Shown here one piece after another: positions 1 through 12,637 of a DNA stretch of 64,000 nucleotides. The stretch comes from Glossina fuscipes (lineage: Eukaryota > Arthropoda > Insecta > Diptera > Glossinidae): assembly GCF_014805625.2 (NCBI RefSeq), contig NW_023998415.1, forward strand, positions 35,389,638 through 35,453,637, written 5' to 3'. The translations under genes and the position numbers were made by a program. Each line of letters opens with the position of its first letter. Position 1 is the stretch's first letter. The notes beneath the pieces are model-generated. The model searched no databases and had not been told where the DNA came from. It worked only from the letters and a program-made list of their open reading frames with translations.

Positions 1-3000
1 AAACTACAATGTCTTACGTTTACTTAACCATTTGCTGCGTACTCTATATAAATAAAAGGGGATAAATTTTCCGTAATATTAAAGAGCAAACATTTGCTTT
101 GACGACCATCGAATAGGATTATTATTTATTGCCTTTTCCATAACTGTTTCCTCAGTTCAATGTGAACTAAAATAGTTTTGAAAGTTGTTAAGGCTAAGAA
201 AACAAATTTTGTTTAATGCAAATCGAATCAGCAAATTATACAAAATATATCAACATCTTGCTGACAGTTAAGCATTGTGAGGTCAAGCTTCGAGGGCAAT
301 GCACCCACGTACAACATAAATATTTACAGAAAAGTTAACACACTTTCTATCCACAATTATAATGAATTATAATTCTGGCCGGAATGAATTAAAATTGAAC
401 CTTTATCTAAATGTAACGAATTCATGCTTGCCTGCTACGATGAAACCGTTTGTAAAAACTACTTACTCTTTGTTCATTTTCATAGAAATAATGTCTTGGT
501 ACCCTTAAGTATATATGTAAAGATGGCAGTGTCTGTGTTTTAATGCATGCTCTGGTTTGTACAAATAAATACTAAAAAGGCACAGATTACATGAAAAATA
601 TCAAGAAACCCTGATGGACACTGTTTGTGGGAAAATCCTCAAGTACATCTCAAGATTTTTTCTTAAATTCTATATTGCTTCCTTAATAAGCTCTCTGGAA
701 TGTGTTAACAATGCTCGTTGCTTACGAGAAGATTTTCCTTAAAATTGTTACATGCTACTCAAGCGCTTCGAAAAGACTGCCTTTGTGGTTGCTGAGGGAG
801 TTACTGCGTACTCGGTGACTTCTAACTTCTCTAATACACTAATCGGATACTAAGTAACGGGATGTCTGCTTTACATGCGTCTTAGGAGGCTGTCTTTAGG
901 AGGGGTTGTAGATAGAGAGAGGTAGAGGAAGAGGGACATCAAACCAACGAGCAAAGTGAGCAATACATTTAAAGAACGACGAGGCCCGATTGTGTATCGT
1001 GCGTAATGCACGTAACTTGATGGCTGAGAAAGCCATGTAGTCCTGTTCAAGGATTTAATTGGTGGAACATATCTTTTTTATCTACTTAGATCATTTGTAC
1101 CCGTACAAAAGCGCAACACACTCCACATAACGCCAAAGCTCAAGGGTATCGAGAGTTTCGTTGTTCTTGAGTATCTGAGCAAAATTTAAAGTCTCCCGCC
1201 GACACATGAAATATGAAAATAGGTGACGTAAATAGTACGGATATCGGCTGTAGTAAAGTGTATTGAGCATCGTTTTAAAAAACCTAGTGTCTTGACGGCG
1301 TCTTTCGGCACTTCGAACACGTGCTCCGTTTTACGAACATCGTTTTGTACTCATTTCCATAGGACTGGGGTTGTTCATCTCTTTTGCTATGCGTTAGGAG
1401 ACAAGATTGAATTTTGGTTACCCTATTTTCTTGATTCCATTGGGACGCTTTCGCGGGTTCTTAAGATAATAAGTGTGTCTCTCGTCATGCAGCGCTTATT
1501 CTCCTTTTCTTTACATGGTCTCCTGCTAAAGGAAAACGAGCGATACGAGGAGCTGTGGTCTGTGTAAACAAGTATATATGAATGAAGTACAAATAATGAA
1601 AGTACATTAGTGCACCGTTGCCGAGGCGAGCATCGAGTCAATAGGAACCTAAGAGCATTTCGAGAGGTATAAGTGCTCCCGCCAAAAAACTGGAATGAAA
1701 ATGTAATACAGATTTTGATGGTTATTAAATATTCGGCGATAGAAATTACAAATTTTCACCAAAGTGAAGATAGTTCACATTTTTCGAGGTTCATGTCTTT
1801 GCTCAAATTGTCTTTCCTACGTTGAGCGATTTGACTCGAAGTAAAAACAAACAAATAAAGTAAATATTGAAATTAAGAAATATTAGTGATCAAATACATA
1901 TAAAACAGATTAAGCCTTTAATTATGATCACAGAACCAAAAATAAGCAAGTTGTTGCTACTAACTCTTAAGCACACTCAGAGTACAAACACTGAGAGAAA
2001 GCAACGTCCACCGCGAGGTTTGCAAATTTTCAGGGGCATTATGTAACTGCAGATTTTAAAAAGGTCTTGAAACTATTATCATATCCCAATCTTATCACCG
2101 GTAAAATCGTCTCAAATATGCCCTCGCCATGTGCTATGTATTGTTAGTGTTTACTTTTCCCCATAGCTTTCTCGTGCAATTATCAATTACCTTAGTAGAG
2201 GCGCGAACCAAGCGAAGGCTAAAAATGTGAGTTATGTGCAGTGGACTAACTTTACGCCAGTAAATATTCTTCCCCATTTTCTCGCCTCGAAGATTTAATG
2301 CTAAAGACACACGTGACACAGACGTATCAAAAAACACCAGAGAGAATGGCAAGAATATTTAAACATGGGCGAAAGGCAATTTATGGTACTAGGATTGTGA
2401 CCTAATGAGAAAAATGAACAAAATATTTTTGAAAATAAAAACCAATAAAAAAACCAATATTCCTAAACATAACCCCCCCTAGTGGAAGAGGGTTTGAATA
2501 AATTTTGATAAATTAGTTTGAACATTAATTATTTATAAAGGCTTTACTCGTTTCGAATATGGGAAGATGAACTTTGAGCCGACTTTTGAACGACCTTTAG
2601 ACTGCAACCAATCGCTATATATCTCCCTCTATCTATCCTCTTTCCTCACTTCTTTCTAACCCCCATCATGTTATACGAACAGGACAATTAGGTAGAGAGA
2701 TCCATACCTTGAGAAAGCAAAATGTATACTTCATAAGGTTGCGGACAGCGTATTTTCAGATAATCTATACAGTGCACTCGAGTGCTGTCCAGCGGTCGGT
2801 ATGAAAATCGATCTAAAAATTGATCTAAATGCTTGTTGTACGTGCTATTCTAATATTTTGTAAAAGAAAACACTTTTAGTTGGGATTGTTTAAGCGCCCA
2901 CAAATTGTTATAAGACCCATAGCGCTTTCTTCATTTTTTATTACTTATATATCTATCCTTTGCAAAGCATTTCTTTCAAATGGGAAAATTTCCTGCAAAA

Positions 3001-4127
3001 TTATGATGGTTTTAAACGAAAAACAATTTACAGTTTTGTGGTTGTTTAGATCTAGAATTGAGCACACATTTAAAGATGAATCCATTCATAAAGTGTTAAG
3101 CATTTGTTAAAAGCCTGCAACCAACTAAGGCAAAAAGAAGGAAAAGCAAAAAAAAAAAAAAAACAAAAAAAACAAACAAAAACAAAAAATTTAAGGCCAA
3201 AAATGTTTTCTTTAATACAATTTTGGGCTGGCAATAAAAATTCGATTTTTGTTTTTTGTTTTTTTCTTTTGAACATTGCACAGGAAGTAAACAAGTTTCT
3301 TCCCACACAGCCTTGAAATAAAAGAAAAAGAAAAAGAAAGAAAAAATTGCTTAAATTATAACAATAGTTGCCGGTGTGTTGTGTATTGTGTTATCATTGT
3401 AAAATATAATGACAGTACCATCCGACCTCATCTGCAAGATAAATAATAGCATTTCTTATGAAATCAGCAAAAAATAAAAGAAAAACTAAACGAAGAAAGA
3501 AACACAAAAATTGTATTCTTTTTGCGATGAATATTGGATACATAACGCCTCAATGCATTCATTTTTTTTAAATGTGGGCGCGTCGTTTAGTTATTCGAGA
3601 ACATTTCGGAACATTAAATTTCGTCCTAATCTTCGTAAATGACATAATATGCCGTTGCAGGCCTTCTTTGGCTTATTTCCACAATTTATTTATGTTCATC
3701 TATTGACAATGGTGGACTTAGTTAGCAGATTTTACTTCTCTATCATAATCTTTGCATAGCGGAATTGAAGATTACATTAGCTGCGTTAAATCTCGGATGG
3801 CCATTTTGAAGTGTGACAGGCAACGAATGCCTCGGATTTGATATTATAACAATCAGTCTCAAAGCTATTATAGATCGGTTTGAAGACGAATTTGGTATAT
3901 TTTCTTTCTACATAACGCAATTAATTGCTCTATAATTTACATATAGAATACCCTTCTCTTACATAATGATTTTAAACTTGGCCATTCACAGGAAGTTAGT
4001 AGTAATTTTGTGACAAGCAGCGTATAAAGTATGAATATCTGTAGCAAATTTCAGCAAAACAGATTATTGGGTGCTAAACAAGATTCTCAATAATAATCGG
4101 TACCGAATTGCCCTTTGATCAAAAATA
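1..4127. other. No gene seen (AT-rich, unique-looking)
   Basis: Only short open frames with no family resemblance. Poly-A/T runs near 3150-3175 create the Lys-rich and Phe-rich frames there. Whether this is intergenic or a far-upstream intron of the RhoGEF gene cannot be told. Confidence 0.55.
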
Positions 4128-5202
4128 AAAAGCTTGTAGGTATTTTGATCCGCGACATCTATTAGTGAAATTGATAAAGTGTCTGGAAGTATTAGTGTAC
4201 ACAACGGTCGAATTCGATGATTCTGTAACTTTCCTTATATAAAATAAGAATTTTCCATTTGGTATTGATGGGTTACTTGGTGTATACGGACGCTAATCAT
4301 GGAAAGCTCAAAATTGCATTTTCGCCATTCATTATTTTTGTGATTTTGCTCCATCATGCCCTAATTGTTGGTTTTGGTTCTGTTGGCCTGGGGGACCGCG
4401 AAAGTTCGAAGGCAATGAATTGCAAGAAACCTCACCCCCCCTACCCCATGCTCTCAACGAACTTTCGAATAGCTTAGCAGTTAATGAATTAAATATTTCT
4501 AGACGTATACATGGGGAGGAACCCAAAAGAAGGGAAAATAGCTACCGTACGAATTGACTGAAAATGCCATTTCGACTCGTTTCAACATCGCAGTCTCATT
4601 GCTTGTCAGGCGTAGTGTGACTGGCGATGATTTACGACTCTACTATGACAATCCCAAGAGCGAAAAAACATTGATTCGCCCAGAATAGACAGTTTCATCG
4701 ACACCGAAGCGGAATATTCATGCCCATAAACTTTCTCTGTGCATATGGTGGAGTGTATTACGAGCTATGCAAGTGTAGTACGAGTTGCTAGAATCGAATG
4801 AAGCTGATGCTACAGATGTAAGCCGGCATCAGTTGAACAAATTGAACGATGTCTGATTACAGCACCGAGTATCAAGACCAGCAGTAGCGATTAACGGACG
4901 CAACGTTGCCAGACTTGTCAACGTTACACTGTTTCAGCTCGATTGGGAAGTTCTGTCATAGCCATGGTATTCATCAGGCATAGCGCCTTCTGATTACCAA
5001 TTGCTTAGATCGTTGCGGGATACCTTGACTTGATAGCAGGCGATTTCAAACGACTGAAGAAGAGCAAAAATGGATCGCGAGCAAGACAATACCATTCTTT
5101 TGACACGGTATCGCCACCATTGGAAAATATCTTAATTAAAATATCTTCTACCAGCTTTTCTCAATAAATGTCTAAATGATTAAAATATCTGCAACCATCT
5201 AA
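4128..5202 (+). mobile_element. Decayed mariner (DD34D) transposon, copy 1
   Basis: Frame-shifted remains of a mariner transposase can be read along the + strand: LSNSLAVNE...ISRRIHG (HTH region) near 4450-4515, VTGDDLRLYYDNPKSEK near 4615-4670 (first catalytic Asp), and SGIAPSDYQLLRSLRDTL near 4968-5025, which keeps the third catalytic Asp as in APSDYHLF. Ends near 4131-4150 and 5178-5196 form imperfect inverted repeats (TATTTTGATC against GATTAAAATA). The element is shared with 48378-49360. Many stops and frameshifts make it non-functional. Confidence 0.8.
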
Positions 5203-6102
5203 TATATTATAGCTCACGTGTACCTCTTCAATACTCCGCATACGTTACAAATCAGATGACAAACTATTAATCGCTGTTGGCCGCAACGCAAAAACGAAAT
5301 AAAAATGAACCATAAAGAAAAGTGAAAAGTTCTGTTAACAAAAATTTATTTCAGCAAAATCGTAGTACAAATGAAATTCTTATGTAATAAATAATTAGGT
5401 AAGAGAATTTTCAACGCGATATAAAATGTGAAAGAATGAGAAATTCAGCCCATGTAATTTAAAGTATCTTAAGTAAGTAAGTGAAAATTTCTTCGCGACG
5501 TATAAACGAAATAAAAAACAAGAAGACATAAAATGTTGAAAGAAAATATCTCTGTTTTGTGTTCGAGTCTTCATTTTCGACTGTTTATAATATTTTTTTG
5601 TAGTCTCTTCAAAAGTAGTTAGTTTTGTTGTTTCTGTTGTCGTTGTGTTTGTTGCTGTGTGATAGTTACAAAATTTTAAAGGGGGGGAAAAAAAAGTAAA
5701 ATATTTTCGGTCCAATTCACGCCCACTTTGCCAGAATGAATGGCATAAAGCACGAGTTATCGCGCTGAGACAGGCAGGCAGGCACAACAACTTGACAGCT
5801 TGAGTGCGGATCATAAATTAAGTTGATGAGAATTAAATCAAAGAATAAATAAATAAATGAAAATGAATAGAAAAATAAGAAAAGGTTTAAAAAAAATAAA
5901 AGCCCAGGATCGAGTAATATTTAATTGAATCAAAGTGAATTAAATAAATTAGAATTTTATGCCGATTTGATGAGTTTGCCTATAACCTATAATAAATAGG
6001 TTTCAGTTTCTACTCCTAAATATATATCTTTTAGTTACTTTTTCATATTTAAGAGAATCTTCCTTTAACAGTAACGAGCCTAGAAACTTTGAGTTACAAA
6101 TC
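5203..6102. other. No gene seen
   Basis: AT-rich spacer between mariner copy 1 and the foldback element. The 139-codon frame on the - strand (5395-5814) has low-complexity Thr/Phe composition and no recognisable domain. Confidence 0.55.
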
Positions 6103-6722
6103 ACCAAAGGTGTGAAAATAAATTCAAATTTAACTAGCAAAGACACCTACCATATGCCTTAACAGAGCTCTGCAAATGTCTTAAGATTGCTCTGTTAAAT
6201 ATTTAGGACCAAAATATAGTTATATTTGGAAAGCTATTCCCCCCCTATTAGAAAAGATAAAATATTTTGGTGAAGACATCGTGAATATACGGTGCGAAAA
6301 TACCTTTCGAATGAGTCAAAGAAATTTCAAATTTTCTTTCGAGAACTATTTTTAAAAATTTTTTGAAATTTATCATGTTAACGCAAAATGGGAAATGAAA
6401 AAAAAACACTCTCCCAGACTCTAGCGTAGCCAGACTAAAAAATGTCGCCTATATACCCGCCTATATCACGTGAATCTGTATGGAAAATACCTTTCGAATA
6501 ATCGAAAAACAATCGAGAGCTATGGAAAGATATTTTCATATAGATTTTCGTCCACAAAAATATTTTATCATTTCCAACGACGAACGTATGCTTCCAAAAC
6601 CAACTATATCTTAATTCCAAATATTTAAGAGAGCTCTGCTAAGACCTTTACAGGGCTCTGTTAAGGGATATGGTAAATGCCTTTGGCAGTTAAACTCGAA
6701 TTCTCGCTTCACACCCTTGAAA
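6103..6722. mobile_element. Foldback/MITE-like element with long inverted arms
   Basis: The left arm (about 6103-6270) and the complement of the right arm (about 6540-6722) align over more than 150 bases. Examples: ACCATATGCCTTAACAGAGC against ACCATATCCCTTAACAGAGC, and GCTCTGTTAAATATTTAGGA against GCTCTCTTAAATATTTGGAA. The centre also carries a direct repeat: GAAAATACCTTTCGAATGAG near 6295 and GAAAATACCTTTCGAATAAT near 6482. There is no coding capacity. The short open frame on the - strand (6435-6620) lies in the arm and is a shadow. Superfamily unknown. Confidence 0.7.
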
Positions 6723-7325
6723 CCTACAAAATCACGACCAAAACCGCCATCGATTTTTAGTCATTTTTTTTTGGTTTTTTTTTTAGCCATAATATGCTTT
6801 CTCGTCGAAAGCTAAACTGTAACATATGCGGATCCATTTATAATTTATCCAACTTTTATATGAGATTTTGTTCTACATCAACTTTCGTCCTGGTTTTTGT
6901 TTTTTTTTTTTTTTTTTGATTCTTGAAAAGTTATTCATACACACACGCAGGTAAGCACTCGAATGTAGTGGCATGCAATACTTGAAACACTGGCTGGCGT
7001 CTGCTTTTTTATAGTTTAATTAGCGCTTATGATTTTATGGCACAATATACAAGCATCGTAGTGTTCACACAAGTGTTACCAGACGCCCCTCATCTTTTAT
7101 TTGATACATTACTGAAATATTGAGCAATCAGTGATGATTGATTGAATGCAAGGATTGCGAAAGACCGTATAACCGATACTGTGCGTTTGTGCTGATATAA
7201 ATATTAGTGAAATAAATTACTCTTTTATTTAAATTGCAAATAACAACAACGGTGAACTTAAAAAAAAAAAAATGAAAAAAAAATTTCCTTTTTTTTTCAT
7301 CTGAAAGCAACATCAAGTGCAGTTT

Positions 7326-7575
7326 TACTCGAGTGCATAAATTCTATATGAAAGGAATGACCAGGAAAATAATTATATATTTCGTATCTATGTTAAATGA
7401 GCATGGCCATAGCTATAATGAATGCTCGCTTGGTGAAAGCATAGTTCGAGTATGCACCTCTCAGTCTGCGGCCGCACCCTGTTCTCCTTTTTCCCTTATT
7501 CTTTCTCCGCGTTTATAGATGTACAGGAGACATCCCTTAAGTGACTGATAATTAGAAAAAAAAGAGAAAAAAGAA
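7326..7575 (+). repeat. SINE-like dispersed fragment, copy 1
   Basis: It shares TAGCTATAATGAATGCTC and, about 90 bases on, GTACAGGAGACATCCCTTAA with 57690-57870, where they read TAGCTATAGTGAGTGCTC and GTACAGGAGACATTCCCTG. It ends in an A-rich tail. The layout (short, A-tailed, non-coding) suggests a retroposon. The first shared block weakly resembles a tRNA A-box (TAGCTNAGTGG-like). The exact 5' end is unclear. Confidence 0.4.
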
Positions 7576-8639
7576 TGGGATCTAATCCTGAGGCTCCGGG
7601 GATCGGTTTGGGACAACAAGAATATTATATGCATAACTCCAAATAATAAGTAAACAACAAAATCTATTTTGTATATATCATCATATCATACATATAAAGG
7701 TTACTTGCAGCCTACTATTGACTACTCCTGATATATTTCATTTGGTTATGAGGTTTGTACCTCTGAACGAATTAAACTCATTGTGGTAAGCTTTGAAATT
7801 TAAAAAAATCAACTTGGACCAAATTTGATATATGGACAGGCAAGATAAAGCCGCTCAATTAGCAATTAGATAACTTAGCCTTTAATATAAAATAGAACCT
7901 AATTGACTTGCTTACTCACTCTCCATATATATTTTTTATTACCTTATGCGAGTTAAAAATTCTTCTTCAAACCAGATTTCTCAATACATACATCGACATT
8001 TTATTATATGTGCACAATTTGTCATAGGTGTTAATTGAAATCATTAGCATATTAGAATGCAGAAAACGCTTCACATATATAAACTGTAGCAGCAATAAAA
8101 CAACAGCCGACTAGCGTCGACTCTAAAAAATAAATTTAAAATTAAAATATCAAAATTCATATTAAAATAGAAAAGTAAGAGCGAAAAAAAAAAAAAATAA
8201 ATAAGAGAAAAATAATATATGTAACCGTCTAGCACAGAGGCAATGTCGCAGCTGGTGTAGTCCGGAGCTGATACAAATATGTAAAGCACAGATGAACAAG
8301 TGTGGGCCGGCTGCGTTTATAACTTCAAATAATCCGGCATGTTCGTACTTAGCAATGCGGCAAATTGATTGCATCTGCGCTCGCTGCCGGCTCAGCCGTG
8401 CAGCTTTCAAATGTGAGATGTGTTTCTTTTTCTATTTTTGTTCATTAAGCGACAAAATAGACGATTTAAAAAGAAGAAAAATGAACGTGGAATGCCGCAT
8501 TTTAAGAAAAGGTTGGCCATCTGTTTCTGGCCGCCGTCGTGATACGAAATTGGCCGATTAATGGGAAAAAAGTAGCCCACTCCCGAATCTGGGGTCTTGC
8601 CAATCGATGATAATAGTGAACTTGTTTAGTTAACTTGAG

Positions 8640-8760
8640 AATCGAAGATTGATTAAAGACGAACAGACAAGTTCAAATACAAGACAGGCCTACCTCAAGT
8701 CCTTCACGGCGTTGCATACATCCGCACAAACTGAATATATCCTTGTAGGCTATAGAAACT
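8640..8760 (-). mobile_element. INE-1-like fragment next to the long copy
   Basis: It matches only the CTGTC-repeat end of the family: GACGAACAGACAAG, then CATACATCCGCACAAACTGA and a degenerate ACCC end. It lies about 35 bases before 8795 in the same orientation, so two copies sit head to tail, perhaps by tandem insertion or a partial duplication. Confidence 0.55.
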
Positions 8761-8794
8761 AAGAAAACTTAAACAAATGCATCATATTTCGTCG

Positions 8795-9718
8795 ATATCA
8801 TTTTATAGTTGGGCGAGGTCGACCATTAAATATCTTATACCATATTATTTTTACTATAGAACGCAAAAATTATATCTTGCTTCGAAATAAAGGCGTATTT
8901 TTCATGTGCATATTTATGGGGAAACGGGTGCAAAACGCAACCTAATGTGGTACAAGTTTAATCCTTACATAGGGCAGGATGCAAAAATAGGCGTAAGTGG
9001 TCCAAACATTGTGGAATCCACTTTTATATGAATTATCTGCTATCGGTCAAATTTTTCTGCGCTTTTCTGCCCTACAAAGGATCAAATTTTCGCGAAAATC
9101 CTTATTATGTTGCGATCCAAAAAATAGGCTACGATGGTCCAAATTTGCTACAGTTAATTTTTTTATGTTAAATTGCTATTATATTATAATCTTCATCATA
9201 AGGCATTGAAAATTATATCTCCTTCTCGACTAAACTTCAGTTTTCGTTATATGAGAGTTGGTTCAAAAATTGCTACAGCCGATCCAAAATTTTCATACCG
9301 TCTTAGAATGTCGAAATACTATTACTTAGGCACTTTTGCCGAGAAATTTTGAAAATAGCAATTTTTCCCCACATAACGACTTTTCGGAAACGGGCGTTAC
9401 ACGGGGCGTGAACGAGAAAGAGGACCGATCCAAACCATTTTCAATAGCATTCGTCCTTGGGCCAAAGTACATCAGTGTAGCCAATTTCATCGAAATATCT
9501 CACAAATTTGCAATCTGAAGCTTGAAGACAAATTTACGTGGACAAACATCAGACGGACAGACAGACAGACAGACAGATTTAAATCAGTTCAGACTATGAT
9601 TATCGATCGAGCGTTATAATAAAAGCTGGGTCTATCCTAAGCCTTCATGTGTGACATACGTCTGCACTAGCTTAATATAGCCTGTACTACAAGTGGTATA
9701 GAGTATATATTAAAGAAA
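8795..9718 (-). mobile_element. INE-1/DINE-1-like non-autonomous rolling-circle element (long copy)
   Basis: In - orientation the element starts with a TATACC-type end and CAGGCTATATTAAGC, then a run of CTGTC repeats (9551-9575 region), and finishes with a GGTCGACC...CCCAACTATA hairpin near 8805-8830. This is the layout of Drosophila INE-1: an ATACCC start, GTCCGTCTGTCCG inside, and a 3' hairpin followed by CTATA and CTTGTTTT. It shares long stretches with 13926-14695, for example GAGAGTTGGTTCAAAAATTG. It encodes no protein. The frames inside are shadows. Confidence 0.75.
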
Positions 9719-9931
9719 TTACCTGAAGTAAAACATGTAACGGTCGACACTTTTCTCTCTAAGTTACTTAATTACTTAATTTTTGAAAATTTTATTTTTG
9801 CTTATTATACCCAATAGTTTTTTGGATATTTTTGAGTATTGAATATTCATAAGGTATGCGTCTAAAGGGATTAAAACTTAAACATTATTAATTATCGTTT
9901 AAATGCTCGTTTAAACCTGATTTCTATGTAT

Positions 9932-9937
9932 GTATAC

Positions 9938-9990
<53 letters not shown>

Positions 9991-10002
9991 CACATACATA
10001 TA
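9932..10002. repeat. (TA)n/(TACATA)n microsatellite
   Basis: Uninterrupted TA run flanked by TACATA units. Confidence 0.95.
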
Positions 10003-10889
10003 GTAAATGAATACCATTGAAAAAATTACTATACGGATGAATGAATGTGAACCGTCATCTCGTAACTGTGACAATTTTTTGATGTTGGCGTTGTTCTGAC
10101 CGATTTGCTCTTATAAAATGTGCATGAATGAAATGAATATGCTTGCATATGCGGTTACATATATGATTAAAATGAAGAACGACAAACGACGAACGTATTG
10201 CGACTGTAATAATGATGATGATAATAATGATAATGTTGATGATATACGTGTGTGTTTGTATGTGTAATTGATTTAATATTATGAAATAATTATTCAACAC
10301 TTTCATCCTTCCCCGTATATTTACCGAGGGGATAACATGCATTTATACATTAACTGTTTATTACAAGACTTGTGTAGACAAATTGTAAGTTTACATTAAG
10401 GGGTTTTCCGCTTGTCTTTGCAAACGAGAAATGTCCTCATCTAAGGATAACATCTTATGTCATAATATAGTAGCTGTTGACCTTCTTGTTAAACACTTGA
10501 CAAGAAAAATTTGGTTTTCTTTTTATAGAAAATTAAAATAGTTATTATTAAAAACAACATGAGACGACTGACTGTCTACCGTTGGCAATGATTATCAGGA
10601 AAGAAAAGAAGAAAATAACTTGAAGGTGACGAAGAGGATTTTTGGATTTATTTTAAAATTCAAACATGTGTTGAGCTTAACTTTTTATCAACTTGAAAAA
10701 AAGACGGAAGAAACAGTTCAATGTCTTGACATCAGGATACAACAATAACGTTAAAAGTTTTCTATTGTAATGAAAAGTGGATAACCTTCATTGCTACGCG
10801 AATGGGATTTTTGGCGTATAAAATTACTTTTGACTTTCAATTAATTACTTTAGATGATGATGAGAATTTTTTTTTTTTTTTTTGTTAAA

Positions 10890-11150
10890 ATTATTATACT
10901 CTGTACGAGTGGCGGTAAAAGAGAGTGCGTTGGTGCCAATGCATACAACATCCCGAAGGGCACGGAATAGATGTAAGTTTTATTGTATTGATCTAAACTT
11001 TTGCGTCCGTCTGTCCGTTTTTTGTGATTGTATTTACTCTCCACGTGCAATTGTTCCGATATATCGACGAAATTGATTACGCGAACGCATTTCAGCTCGA
11101 GGACGAACACTATTGCCAATGCTTTTGAGCGAAATTCCCACTCTTTTCGA
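10890..11150 (+). mobile_element. INE-1-like fragment
   Basis: It begins TTATTATACTCTGTACGAGT, continues with ACGGAATAGATGTAAG and TTGCGTCCGTCTGTCCG, and then AT-rich interior. It corresponds to the 5' half of the family; the 3' hairpin is not found. Confidence 0.6.
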
Positions 11151-11324
11151 TTGCTCCCCAATAAAATGCCTTACGTTGACAAGTCATCATATGAATGAAT
11201 AGATTAAGCGAAGAGCTGTAGGGTATTTAATTTATATGGAAAGCAATTGGGAAAGATTCTCCCCAAAAATAATTGGCCTAGTTTCCAGATATTACACCCA
11301 TTACTGTTTGTACCCTAAATTGCT

Positions 11325-11420
11325 TGTCGTACAGGGTATATTAAGTTTGTACGAATGTTTATAAGAATCAGAAGGACTTGGAATAGACTCACCTTTTATA
11401 AGTTTGTCTCCCTGGCTGTC
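11325..11420 (+). mobile_element. INE-1-like 5' end fragment
   Basis: GTACAGGGTATATTAAGTTT, then GTACGAATGTTTATAA and AATAGACTCACCTTTTATAA match the 5' end of the family. It breaks off near the expected CTGTC block. Confidence 0.55.
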
Positions 11421-12606
11421 AGCCTGGTGTTTGTCAATGTATTCTTATGTTCAGTCTACAGGTTGCAATGAAATTTAGTCCACTGGCGTATTTTGCGGCC
11501 GCTCCCCTTATAATTTTAAAAATCGCTTTGCAAATAAAATTTTTCGGCATTGTAACTTGTGTGGTGTGAGAACTTTGGATCGGATGGAACAATTTCTTGA
11601 TACCTTTAGGATAAAGATTTATCCTTAGCAAAGTCAACTATTGAAAGTTTGGATCATGTCAACTTATTTTTTAGACCGCAGCAAATATAGGAGCTAGTAA
11701 AACCTTTGACAAATAAATGAAGTTTGCTAAATGTCGACGACATCGAGGCTTAAGAATGCCCTGCAATATAAGAACTTTCATGAAAATGAATGGTCGAGTC
11801 TTACTTGCAAGAGTTAAAAGACGTGTCTTTGAACCATCATCACTAGTCTCCGTAGGATATTTGATTTTATGTGAAGAATAAAAAATCACTCACCCAATTT
11901 ACTGATTATATTCTATATCTCATATCGTATATAATTCTAGTTAAATTTTTTTTTACAGCTTGGCAATACTTTGTCAGCGATCAGGCAAACTAAACATTAT
12001 TATGTTAACATACTTTGCTATATTTAAGTATAGTTTTTTAATACTAACTTAATATTAATTTAATAAATAAAATTCTTTTTTGACCAGATCTAATTGATCT
12101 GTGTTGAGCTTGGAATGGATCAATGAACGAATTCAGCTGATTTTTAAACTTTCAGTATAAATATATATGTTTACATACACACACATACTTTATAATCCTC
12201 ACTTATGAAAGAACAATGTTTTTAATAGAGAATAGAAAATACGCTTACTATAAATGGAAATTAAAACGTCATAGAACGCATGGCATTCTACATTAAACCA
12301 CAAAGTTATAAATTAATGGAGCAAAGTTCGCTTGTTTTTCATTTCATTAAAATTTATTCCAAATCATTTACAAAACCATAAAAGAGAAATTAATAATGTA
12401 TTTTTTCCATTATCGCGTGAAGTGGCTTTCCTTTGAAACAGTTTTTCCGAAATTTACATTATCGCCATAATTTCTAATCGCCTTATGCAATCCTCTATTT
12501 GGGCACATTGCTGAGAACTTTTGAATTTTAACCTAACATAAGCACGCACTCATCACAACATGATGCGATAAGTAATTTGTGGAATGACAAATTTAGTATA
12601 TATTTC

Positions 12607-12610
<4 letters not shown>

Positions 12611-12637
<27 letters not shown>
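12611..12637. repeat. (AT)n microsatellite
   Basis: Perfect AT dinucleotide run of about 27 bases. Confidence 0.95.

Noticed and set aside
5395..5814. 139-codon open frame on the - strand
   Set aside because: Composition is low-complexity (Thr and Phe runs from poly-A/T), there is no domain and no splice context; it lies in unannotated AT-rich DNA.
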